NCBI GenBank assembly: GCA_946886435.1 | Contig: CAMPIR010000014.1 | Span: 1 to 13,673 of the forward strand | Direction of reading: 5' to 3' | DNA from: an uncultured Candidatus Saccharibacteria bacterium | GTDB taxonomy: Bacteria > Patescibacteria > Saccharimonadia > Saccharimonadales > UBA5946 | DNA length: 13,673 nucleotides | Part shown: positions 1-6,412 of the stretch, piece by piece | Layout: every line of letters starts with the position of its first letter | Numbering within the stretch: the first letter of the stretch is position 1 | Notes under the pieces: model-generated | Databases searched by the model: none | What the model was told of the DNA's origin: nothing | What the model saw: the letters and a program-made list of their open reading frames with translations, nothing else | Position numbers and translations under genes: made by a program

Positions 1-429
1 CTTCCAAGCGTCTGCCGCTTCGGTGTCCTTCGGGATATCGTACTCGGGCGCACCTATAAAACAGGTGATGTAGAGCTTGCTCGGATCGAGACCTACGACA
101 CTAGTCAGAAAATCAAACATCCACTCTATCTGTTGCTCTTTGAAATAGTCACCCATGCTCCAGTTACCCAGCATTTCAAAAAAAGTCGTGTGCCGGTTGT
201 CTCCGATGTCTTCGATATCCTGTGCACGCAGACACGTCTGGGAGTCGACGATTCGGTTACCCTCGGGGTGTAGCTCACCGAGCAGGTACGGGATCATCGG
301 CTGCATACCGGAGCCCGTAAAGAGCGTCGTCGGGTCGTCTCCCAACACTAATGGCGCGCGCTGAACCACGGCATGACCGCGTTCTTCAAAATATCTTAGG
401 TAAGCGTTTCGGATTTCTTGGGCATTCAT
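1..429 (-). CDS. alaS: Alanine--tRNA ligase, N-terminal part (gene runs off the left edge)
   Basis: AlaRS charges tRNA-Ala with alanine in the cytoplasm. Only the first 143 codons are in the window; full-length AlaRS is usually about 850 to 900 residues. Reading from ATG at 429, the protein begins MNAQEIRNAYLRYFEERGH, the usual class II AlaRS opening. It continues with LFTGSGMQPM, then SQTCLRAQDIEDIG, then HTTFFEMLGNWSMGDYFK, which is the motif 2 region of the catalytic core. The usual bacterial form is closer to SQRCVRAGGKHNDLENVG, so the QT and AQDIEDIGDN wording is a variant that I associate with CPR bacteria. The gene lies 39 bases downstream of mnmA and has no Shine-Dalgarno site. A perfect TATAAT ends 9 bases before the ATG, so it may have its own start of transcription with almost no leader. 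The identification is firm; the completeness of the rest of the gene cannot be judged. Confidence 0.95.
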   Translation of the reverse strand, partial: MNAQEIRNAYLRYFEERGHAVVQRAPLVLGDDPTTLFTGSGMQPMIPYLLGELHPEGNRIVDSQTCLRAQDIEDIGDNRHTTFFEMLGNWSMGDYFKEQQIEWMFDFLTSVVGLDPSKLYITCFIGAPEYDIPKDTEAADAWK

Positions 430-438
430 ATCTGTTAC

Positions 439-444
439 ATTATA
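439..444 (-). promoter_or_regulatory. Candidate -10 element just upstream of alaS
   Basis: A perfect TATAAT on the minus strand ends 9 bases before the alaS ATG. No good -35 hexamer is visible at 16 to 18 bases, and the gap has no Shine-Dalgarno site. If it is used, transcription would start 2 to 4 bases before the start codon. This is inference from position and sequence only. Confidence 0.45.
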
Positions 445-468
445 GCGTAAAAGTAAAACCGATAGGCT

Positions 469-1506
469 CTAAGCGCTGGCCGAAATAAAACCGCCGCCGA
501 GGCACTCATCGCCTCGGTACAAAACCGCAGACTGACCGGCAGCGACTGAGCGCTCTGGTTTACGCAACGTTAAACCATCCGCATCATAGACTGCAGGCAA
601 TAATTCGCCACGATGACGTAGGCGGACACTCAGCGCTTCCCCCACGCTAGGGGCAGCGCCTATCCAGTGCAAGCTGTTCAACTCGAGTTTTTCGCGCCAC
701 ATAGTTTCGTCGTTGAGATTGGTGCTAACGTAAACGATATTTTTATCCATATCTTTGCCCACGACATAGTACGGCAATCCACCACCGACATTGAGACCAT
801 GGCGCTGCCCGAGCGTATAGTAGATCGCGCCTTCGTGTTCACCGACAATCTGACCGGTTCCTTTTTCAATGATTTCTCCTGGCTCCGTCGTCACGTACTG
901 ACTCAAGAAGTCCTTTATCCCGATCGAGCCAACAAAACAGATGCCCTGTGAGTCCCTCTTGCCCGCCGTAACAAGACCACGTTCCTCGGCCATTTTCCGT
1001 ACTTCGGGCTTTGTGTATCCGCCGAGCGGGAACAGTGTTTTCTCAAGCGCTTCTTTGGTGACGCGGTACAGGAAATACGTTTGGTCTTTGTTGTTGTCAG
1101 CTGCACGCAGCAGCCTGCCGCTTTCAGTGCGCGCATAGTGACCAGTTGCGATCATCTCTGCGCCGTCTTCCAGAGCGGCTTCGAGAAACAGCTTGAACTT
1201 TACCTCTTGGTTGCACATGATATCTGGATTTGGCGTTCGGCCAGCCTGGTACTCGGCGATCATATAGTCGACAACTTTTTGCTTGTACTGCTTTTCGAAA
1301 TCATAGACTTTGAATGGAATACCTAACTGAACAGCAACTCGTTTGGCATCTGCCAGATCGTCTGCCCATGGGCAACGCATGCCAGGCAAGTCTTCGGTCC
1401 AGTTTTTCATATAAACACCGGTCACGTCGTGGCCTTGTTCTTTCAGTAGTGCCGCCGTCAGGGAACTATCAACTCCGCCGCTCATACCTACATGTATACG
1501 GCTCAT
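469..1506 (-). CDS. mnmA: tRNA-specific 2-thiouridylase MnmA
   Basis: MnmA (TrmU) puts sulfur on C2 of the wobble uridine (U34) in tRNAs for Lys, Glu and Gln, using ATP to adenylate the base. The 345-residue protein has the PP-loop SGGVDSS at residues 9 to 15. The two catalytic cysteines are Cys98 (in NPDIMCN) and Cys190 (in DSQGICFVG). The conserved KDQTYFL starts at residue 140, and a C-terminal beta-barrel region contains YTLGQRHGL. Length is near the family norm of about 360. The ATG overlaps the TGA of the DUF218 gene by 4 bases (ATGA), so translation is probably coupled. A weak GGGAG lies 10 bases upstream of the ATG. Two genes upstream is a cysteine desulfurase, the usual sulfur donor; the Bacillus YrvO-MnmA pair is a known precedent for direct sulfur transfer between such neighbours. 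Confidence 0.96.
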   Translation of the reverse strand: MSRIHVGMSGGVDSSLTAALLKEQGHDVTGVYMKNWTEDLPGMRCPWADDLADAKRVAVQLGIPFKVYDFEKQYKQKVVDYMIAEYQAGRTPNPDIMCNQEVKFKLFLEAALEDGAEMIATGHYARTESGRLLRAADNNKDQTYFLYRVTKEALEKTLFPLGGYTKPEVRKMAEERGLVTAGKRDSQGICFVGSIGIKDFLSQYVTTEPGEIIEKGTGQIVGEHEGAIYYTLGQRHGLNVGGGLPYYVVGKDMDKNIVYVSTNLNDETMWREKLELNSLHWIGAAPSVGEALSVRLRHRGELLPAVYDADGLTLRKPERSVAAGQSAVLYRGDECLGGGFISASA

Positions 1507-2117
1507 AGCTGACTGGCTCCCTGTGCGCTATAAAATGCAAGGATCTTCACCAACTCACCCCCTGCTAACCACCAGCCTCGCGGCGTTGTCCACCACCAGA
1601 AACCAACCCAGTGTTTGTCTGTGGCGACCGGATGATTGACGATGGTGACTGCCGGGCCGAGGGTAGCGCTGAACTCGAGTGAGGCACGTCGCTGGTGATA
1701 GGCAGAAGTAACGAGGATAATCTTGTTGAGTGAACGATCGGCGATAAACCGACTGGTGTTCAAAGCATTTTCGGCCGTGTTACGAGAGAAGCCTTCGATG
1801 ATAATGTTTGCCTCAGGTACTCCTGCGTTGATAGCCCGGCGTGCCATGGCCTCGGCATTCGATGGTCCATTCTCGTCAGCGGCAGCGCCTGAGAAGATGA
1901 GGAGTGGTGCCCAGTTGTCTTTAAAAAGCCTGATCGCCTCGTCGGCACGCGCAGAAGTATCTCCACCGCTGACCGCAACGACTGCATCAACCCGGGCACA
2001 TTTTCCGAGCGGCTCTGGCTCTCGGCACTGCTTGAGATCATCTGGGCTGAGATATACAGAGATGGAGGTAATGATTACGACAACGACGAGTGTAAGTGAT
2101 AGTAAGAGGAACCTCAT
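1503..2117 (-). CDS. DUF218 (YdcF/SanA-type) membrane-anchored protein
   Basis: This 204-residue protein has an N-terminal hydrophobic segment (about residues 3 to 23), probably an uncleaved anchor, with the rest outside the membrane. The DUF218 pattern is clear: AVVAVSGGD at 45 to 53, LLIFSGA at 72 to 78, the SNAEAM stretch at 86 to 91, SRNTAENA at 111 to 118, and VTSAYHQRRA at 136 to 145. The C-terminus is rich in tryptophan (residues 170 to 183) and may sit near the membrane. Family members such as SanA and ElyC/YdcF are linked to envelope integrity or peptidoglycan precursor metabolism, but the enzymatic reaction is not settled, so none is assigned here. A GGAG lies 8 bases before the ATG. 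The gene overlaps both neighbours by ATGA, which places it inside the desulfurase-mnmA transcript; why an envelope protein sits there is not clear. Confidence 0.85.
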   Translation of the reverse strand: MRFLLLSLTLVVVVIITSISVYLSPDDLKQCREPEPLGKCARVDAVVAVSGGDTSARADEAIRLFKDNWAPLLIFSGAAADENGPSNAEAMARRAINAGVPEANIIIEGFSRNTAENALNTSRFIADRSLNKIILVTSAYHQRRASLEFSATLGPAVTIVNHPVATDKHWVGFWWWTTPRGWWLAGGELVKILAFYSAQGASQL

Positions 2118-3265
2118 AGCGCCGACTCCGTACGGATTGCTGCTACGATCAGAGGGATGACCCGATCGATGTCTTCGAGGGCAATCTGGTGACCTAGGCT
2201 GATACGCAAACTGCCGTCAGCATACGCTTCGTCCATACCAACCGCCTCGAGAACACTCGAACGAGTACCCTTGTTGGCGGCACAGGCGGCACCAGTCGCA
2301 ATCATCACACCTTTGGCGTCGAGGTTAAAGATAACTCTCTCCGCATCCAAACCTGGCATACTGACGTGCAAATACCCGGGAAGGCGTTTTTTCTCCGAAC
2401 CGTTGATTACCAGCGCTGGAAGCTCGGCCGCAAGAGCGCGCTGCAGCGTATCCCGCATCTTACGGAGACGTACACCTTCGGTATGTCTTTTTTTCTGCAC
2501 ACTTGCGAGCGCGAACGCAAAACCTACCGCTCCAGCAACATTTTCTGTCCCCGAGCGTAAGCCACGTTCTTGCCCACCGCCAAGCAGAAATGGTTTTAGA
2601 CGTACATGGCTCGCAGCCCATAGGAGACCGACTTGTTTCGGGCCGTAGCATTTGGCGGCATTGAGCGTGAGCAGGTCGACACCGAGCCGCGCGACATGTA
2701 GATCGATCGCTCCCGCTGCCTGCGAAGCATCAGAATGGAAATATAACGGCTGCGAGACACCGCGACTACGGCGGTCGGCACGAACCATCGTTACCACCTC
2801 TGCGATCTTCGGCAGTAACTGAATCGTCCCAAGCTCGCTATCTGCTGCGGTTACGCTCACCAGCTTTGTTTGGTCTGTTATAGCCGCTTTTACTGCCTCA
2901 GGAGTAATAATGCCCTTTGCGGTTGCGGCCGCTTCGCTGCAATCAAAAGCGTGGGCGACACTACGGACGGCAGGGTGCTCAGTTGCGCCGATAACCACAT
3001 GGTCACCAGGCTCGAGCAAGCCACGAAAAGCAATGTTAATCGACTCGGTTGCACCGGCGGTCAAAACGACCTCATCTCGTTTCCCGCCGATCGTCATCGC
3101 TAAGCTATGGCGAGCGTCTTCGAGTGCAGCTCGAACTTCGCGCGCCTTCATGTACGCCGCGGATGGGTTATAGAACTCCTCGCTAAAATACGGACGCATA
3201 GCATCAAATACCCGCTCATCGAGCGGGGTAGCAGCGGCATAATCGAGATAAATCGGTGTGCTCAT
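2114..3265 (-). CDS. Cysteine desulfurase (NifS/IscS family)
   Basis: This PLP enzyme converts cysteine to alanine and keeps the sulfur as a persulfide for tRNA thiolation and/or Fe-S assembly. The 383-residue protein starts MSTPIYLDYAAATPLDERV, the standard fold-type I opening. Visible active-site residues are His97 in TEHPAV, Asp180 and Gln183 in HSDASQAAG, the PLP lysine Lys205 in NAAKCYGPK, and the persulfide cysteine Cys328 in TGAACAANKGT. The RSGTENV motif lies at 237 to 243. In most relatives the residue before the PLP lysine is His (SxHK); here it is Ala204. No IscU, SufU or TusA gene is visible, and mnmA lies two genes downstream, so MnmA is the most likely sulfur acceptor. The start is fixed by homology, because the next in-frame ATG is inside the conserved domain. 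The only Shine-Dalgarno-like site (AAGGA) ends 2 bases before the ATG, which is unusually close. Confidence 0.93.
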   Translation of the reverse strand: MSTPIYLDYAAATPLDERVFDAMRPYFSEEFYNPSAAYMKAREVRAALEDARHSLAMTIGGKRDEVVLTAGATESINIAFRGLLEPGDHVVIGATEHPAVRSVAHAFDCSEAAATAKGIITPEAVKAAITDQTKLVSVTAADSELGTIQLLPKIAEVVTMVRADRRSRGVSQPLYFHSDASQAAGAIDLHVARLGVDLLTLNAAKCYGPKQVGLLWAASHVRLKPFLLGGGQERGLRSGTENVAGAVGFAFALASVQKKRHTEGVRLRKMRDTLQRALAAELPALVINGSEKKRLPGYLHVSMPGLDAERVIFNLDAKGVMIATGAACAANKGTRSSVLEAVGMDEAYADGSLRISLGHQIALEDIDRVIPLIVAAIRTESAL

Positions 3266-3270
3266 CGTCC

Positions 3271-3702
3271 TTACATTGTAACAGGCGAAGCGTCTTCAAG
3301 TGACCTACCTGTCACTGGATCGCGACGATAGATTCCACGAGCCACCGCCTCGTAGTACAGCCTGATGGCGACCGCGAGGTTCTGTAGCTCTTCGCCTTCG
3401 ATAAACTTATAAACTTTTCCATCCTGAGCTTTGAGTATGCCGTTTGCATGAACCTCGTACCTTGTACTGCTGACCTGTCGCTGACCTTGTTGGTCTACCC
3501 ATTCCTCATGCCATACCCACGTATGCTCATCGAGACAAAAAAATTCTCGGCGATGTCCAGCTGGAATCGGGCCAAACAGCGTGCCGCCAATTTCAGCCTC
3601 AAGCTCGATTAACTCACGCTCTGTTAGCTTTTTGAGAGAACGCTTAGAGTCAGCAGGCGCTCCGATAAGGAGCGTGAGAGTTTTTTTCAATAAGTCACTC
3701 AT
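3271..3702 (-). CDS. Unrecognised 143-residue protein with an aromatic FFCLDEHTWVWHEEW core
   Basis: I cannot assign a function. The protein is soluble, with no signal peptide or membrane helix. The N-terminal third is charged and probably helical (KKLTERELIELEAEIGG, residues 24 to 40). A dense aromatic and acidic patch follows (REFFCLDEHTW, then VWHEEW, residues 52 to 68). Then comes a strand-like stretch RYEVHANGILKAQDGKVYKF and a C-terminal helix LQNLAVAIRLYYEAVARGIY. The pattern resembles a conserved hypothetical that I associate with Saccharibacteria, from memory only. It starts 12 bases after the 113-codon gene, with an AGGA that overlaps that gene's stop codon and lies 10 bases before the ATG. 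It ends 5 bases before the cysteine desulfurase start, so it is probably co-transcribed with it. Coding status is well supported by length, strand and packing. Confidence 0.8.
   Translation of the reverse strand: MSDLLKKTLTLLIGAPADSKRSLKKLTERELIELEAEIGGTLFGPIPAGHRREFFCLDEHTWVWHEEWVDQQGQRQVSSTRYEVHANGILKAQDGKVYKFIEGEELQNLAVAIRLYYEAVARGIYRRDPVTGRSLEDASPVTM
3275..3283 (-). promoter_or_regulatory. Candidate extended -10 element upstream of the cysteine desulfurase
   Basis: TGT followed by TACAAT gives an extended -10 whose hexamer ends 9 bases before the desulfurase ATG. It overlaps the last codons of the upstream 143-codon gene. No convincing -35 is present at normal spacing. The block TACAATGTAA closely matches TATAATGTAA at the same distance before alaS. 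Use as a promoter is inferred, not shown. Confidence 0.4.
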
Positions 3703-3714
3703 AAAAAGTGAGTC

Positions 3715-4056
3715 CTAGGCTGCTCGCCTCATGGCTGGAATAGCCCTGGTGTGGTTGGCTATCAACTGCACGGTGCTCTGTACTGACCTGAGCTCAGGCG
3801 ATTCTGCGATTTGCTGTGCGCGTGATTTAGGCGCTATGGCTTCGATCGGCCTCTCGATCGAACTTGCGTCAACACTCTCCCAGACCGTCGGATCGGGCGT
3901 ATCTTCAACACCTAAGTTGATTGCGGCCTCGGAGCTGAGCCTATTTGCGGATATATCAATACCACGAGCGAATTCACTGCTCGAGTATTGTTCCTGTGAT
4001 GTTAGTTGCACTGCTGATTCCTGGTTGAAACCAGGAGCAATCGGTAGTTCTGGCAT
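3715..4056 (-). CDS. Unrecognised 113-residue, probably disordered protein
   Basis: The function is unknown. The product is polar and acidic, rich in Ser, Glu, Ala and Ile, with no membrane segment and no cysteine. Most of it looks disordered, with possible short helices near residues 85 to 110 (the RAQQIAESPELRSV stretch, then VQLIANHTRAIP). It is preferred over the plus-strand frame covering the same bases (3731 to 4063) for three reasons: every neighbour is on the minus strand, GGAAGG lies 10 bases before this ATG, and its stop codon supplies the ribosome site of the next gene 12 bases on. It follows tatD by 44 bases. Small disordered genes are easily mispredicted, so confidence is moderate. 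Confidence 0.6.
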   Translation of the reverse strand: MPELPIAPGFNQESAVQLTSQEQYSSSEFARGIDISANRLSSEAAINLGVEDTPDPTVWESVDASSIERPIEAIAPKSRAQQIAESPELRSVQSTVQLIANHTRAIPAMRRAA

Positions 4057-4066
4057 CGGCTAATAA

Positions 4067-4072
4067 CCTTCC
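4067..4072 (-). promoter_or_regulatory. Ribosome binding site supporting the 113-codon gene
   Basis: GGAAGG on the minus strand ends 10 bases before the ATG at 4056. It is the main local evidence that the minus-strand frame, not the overlapping plus-strand frame, is the real gene. Spacing is slightly long. Confidence 0.45.
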
Positions 4073-4100
4073 AACCCTCATGTTGATAGTTTTTTAGCGG

Positions 4101-4883
4101 TTAGTTGTTGGTTTTAAAAAAGAGTTGTGTCGCATTCCGCTCAGTTGCGCGCGAGAGCTCCTCGAGATTGATAGCCTGGAGATTCGCTATATGGTGCGCA
4201 ATGTGCGTTACAAATGCTGGCTCGTTTACCTTACCACGATAGGGGATGGGCGTCAAGAAAGGCGCGTCTGTTTCGAGCAGCAGATTTGTAAGCGGAATTG
4301 ACGCGAACATGGCTCGTTGATCATCGCTTTTGGTAAAGGTTGAAATGCCGTTGACGCCGATATATAGATTTCGACTCAGAGCCTTATCTAGATTGTCGAC
4401 AGTGTCTGTAAAACTATGGAGTACGCCCAACATCCCTGTAAAGTTATCAAATATTGGCCAAAAGTCATCAAACGCCTCGCGTACATGAAAAATAACCGGC
4501 AACTCGGACTCACGGGCAAGCTGGAGCTGCGCTTCGAGCATCTTGATCTGAGTCTCTCGGGGCGAGTTATCGTAGAAGTAGTCCAATCCACACTCACCTA
4601 TCGCTACAATTTTCCCTATGTGGGTGTTTTTGTCTATTTGTAATAATTGGTTGAGGATATGAACAGCATCAGCGCCATGGGTTGCGTCGTGCGGGTGCAG
4701 GCCGACAGAAGCCCAAACATTTTCGTGTTTCCCAGCAAACTCAGCCGCCTCTCGGCTCGTTTGTTCATCGGTACCGACACAGAGGAGACGTGTTACTCCT
4801 TGCCGGACAGCTCTCAGGCATACTGCATCAGCCTCCGGATAACTCGCCTCGTGGATATGGCAATGCGTATCCGTAAATGTCAT
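4101..4883 (-). CDS. tatD: TatD-family metal-dependent hydrolase (deoxyribonuclease type)
   Basis: TatD proteins are TIM-barrel metal-dependent hydrolases with DNase activity reported in several bacteria and roles proposed in DNA repair or quality control; the exact substrate here is inferred. The 260-residue length is normal. The metal ligands are all visible: DTHCHIH (His7, His9), IGECGLDY (Glu97), IFHVREAF (His133), VLHSFT (His156) and LLETDAPFL (Asp206). The ATG at 4883 lies 3 bases after the metG stop, which implies translational coupling. The metG-tatD adjacency is a known conserved pair in Firmicutes and Actinobacteria. Nothing looks degraded. Confidence 0.93.
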   Translation of the reverse strand: MTFTDTHCHIHEASYPEADAVCLRAVRQGVTRLLCVGTDEQTSREAAEFAGKHENVWASVGLHPHDATHGADAVHILNQLLQIDKNTHIGKIVAIGECGLDYFYDNSPRETQIKMLEAQLQLARESELPVIFHVREAFDDFWPIFDNFTGMLGVLHSFTDTVDNLDKALSRNLYIGVNGISTFTKSDDQRAMFASIPLTNLLLETDAPFLTPIPYRGKVNEPAFVTHIAHHIANLQAINLEELSRATERNATQLFFKTNN

Positions 4884-4886
4884 CGT

Positions 4887-6374
4887 CTAGTCCACTTTGG
4901 GCGCACGAGGATCGGGCGTGTGCTGGTAAATCTTTGGAAAGAGAACCCCTTCGTTCTTGTGAACGATTCCGCCCTTAAATAGCGACTTTATGGAGTCGGC
5001 TGTCGTTGGCAGGAACGGTATAAGGAGATCAGCGATCTGGTTCAGGCTGCCAACCGCATGAGAGAGTATCTCACTCAGATGAGCTTCGGCTTCATTATCC
5101 TTCTCGCGCTCTTTCGCTACGGCCCAAGGCTTGACGTCTTCGAGGTACTGGTTGAGCGAACGAACCGTGATCCAAGCCTCATCCATCGCTTTGTTGAACT
5201 CAAGGTTGTCCATCGCATCATAGTAGAGCTGGCTGTCGTGCTCAGCTTGTGGGGAATCTCCAACGACCCCAGACTGGTAGCGAGTTATCATGCTTGCGAT
5301 ACGCGACACCAGGTTGCCGAGCTCGTTTGCTAGTTCGTTGTTATAGGCATTTTCGAACTTTTCCCAGGTAAAGTCACCGTCATCGAGTGTCGGGATGTGC
5401 CGTGAAAAATAGTAACGGAAAGCGTCAACACCGTAGCTCTCGATGATATCCATCGGATCTACGCCGTTACCGACTGTCTTGCTTATTTTGGCGCCGTTGA
5501 TATTTATGAAGCCGTGAACGAGGAGCTTTTTCGGCAACGGCAGCTCAAGTGCGAGCAACATTGCTGGCCAGATAGCGGCATGGAAACGAAGGATATCTTT
5601 GCCAATAACCTGGATATCGGCAGGCCAGTAGTCTTTCCAGCCTTCCTTGTCAGGGTAGCCGAGTACGGTCAAGTAGTTGCTAAGTGCATCGATCCAGACA
5701 TACATAACCTGAGAGTCATCACCGGGAACCGGTACGCCCCAGCTCAAACTCTTACGAGGACGAGAGATACTGACATCACGTAGACCGCTATCGAGCAGTG
5801 CGAGGAACTCCTTTTTCTTGGACGCAGGAACGATCTCGAACTCGCCGCTGTCAATCGCTTCACGGATGCGCGGCGCAAACTCGGAGAGTTTAAAATAATA
5901 ATTCTCCTCTGATACTCGCTCGTAGGGCGTTTGATGGTCAGGGCAAACACCGTTCGTTTCGGTTGCCTCTTTGTCTGTAAAGAACGCTTCGTGGCCGACA
6001 CAGTACCAACCCTCATAAGAGTTCTTGTAGATGTATGGCTCGAGTTTCTGCCAAATGAACTGGACGGCGGCCTTATGGTGCAGCTCAGTCGTACGGATAA
6101 AATCAGTATACTCAGCGCCAACCGCTTCCATAACGGTCTTGAAGTTACCGTGCATACTATCGACATACTCTTGGGGATTTACGCCAAGCTCTTTTGCCTT
6201 TGCGGCAATCTTATTTCCGTGCTCATCAGTACCGACCTGAAAACGGACCTTATTGCCTTGCTGCTTTTGGTACCTGGTCCAGATATCTGCAAGCAAGTAG
6301 TCAAGCGCATTGCCGATGTGCGGCTTGGCGTTGACATAGGGAATAGCGGTCGTGATATAGAGTTTTTTGGTCAT
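4887..6374 (-). CDS. metG: Methionine--tRNA ligase
   Basis: MetRS charges both initiator and elongator tRNA-Met. The 495-residue protein has the class I signatures PHIGNALDY (HIGH-type, 19 to 22) and KISKT (KMSKS-type, 296 to 300). The insertion between the halves of the Rossmann fold carries WYCVGHEAFF and NGVCPDHQTP, so the likely zinc ligands are Cys125, His128, Cys144 and His147. The second ligand is Cys in Thermus-type enzymes. The C-terminal Trbp111-like tRNA-binding domain of longer MetRS proteins is absent, and the chain ends soon after the anticodon-binding helical domain. The gene lies 38 bases after rsmA and 3 bases before tatD. There is no clear Shine-Dalgarno site, but TGTTACACT ends 11 bases before the ATG. 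Confidence 0.96.
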   Translation of the reverse strand: MTKKLYITTAIPYVNAKPHIGNALDYLLADIWTRYQKQQGNKVRFQVGTDEHGNKIAAKAKELGVNPQEYVDSMHGNFKTVMEAVGAEYTDFIRTTELHHKAAVQFIWQKLEPYIYKNSYEGWYCVGHEAFFTDKEATETNGVCPDHQTPYERVSEENYYFKLSEFAPRIREAIDSGEFEIVPASKKKEFLALLDSGLRDVSISRPRKSLSWGVPVPGDDSQVMYVWIDALSNYLTVLGYPDKEGWKDYWPADIQVIGKDILRFHAAIWPAMLLALELPLPKKLLVHGFININGAKISKTVGNGVDPMDIIESYGVDAFRYYFSRHIPTLDDGDFTWEKFENAYNNELANELGNLVSRIASMITRYQSGVVGDSPQAEHDSQLYYDAMDNLEFNKAMDEAWITVRSLNQYLEDVKPWAVAKEREKDNEAEAHLSEILSHAVGSLNQIADLLIPFLPTTADSIKSLFKGGIVHKNEGVLFPKIYQHTPDPRAPKVD

Positions 6375-6385
6375 AATCAGTCTCT

Positions 6386-6394
6386 AGTGTAACA
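6386..6394 (-). promoter_or_regulatory. Candidate extended -10 element upstream of metG
   Basis: TGT followed by TACACT on the minus strand lies in the 38-base rsmA-metG gap, ending 11 bases before the metG ATG. No -35 is evident. If active, the transcript leader would be only about 4 to 5 bases and would carry no ribosome binding site. Inference only. Confidence 0.4.
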
Positions 6395-6412
6395 GATGTG
6401 AGGCTATCGCCA

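Noticed and set aside
1723..2160. Plus-strand 145-codon frame opposite the DUF218 gene
   Set aside because: Antisense to a gene with clear DUF218 motifs; the product is low-complexity and has no motif.
3731..4063. Plus-strand open frame of 110 codons opposite the 113-codon gene
   Set aside because: It is antisense to a frame with a ribosome site in an all-minus gene string, and its cysteine-rich product has no recognisable features.
5744..6166. Minus-strand 140-codon frame inside metG
   Set aside because: It is an out-of-frame shadow of metG, which has intact MetRS motifs through this region.
5931..6392. Plus-strand 153-codon frame opposite the metG 5' half
   Set aside because: Antisense shadow of a conserved gene with no independent support.
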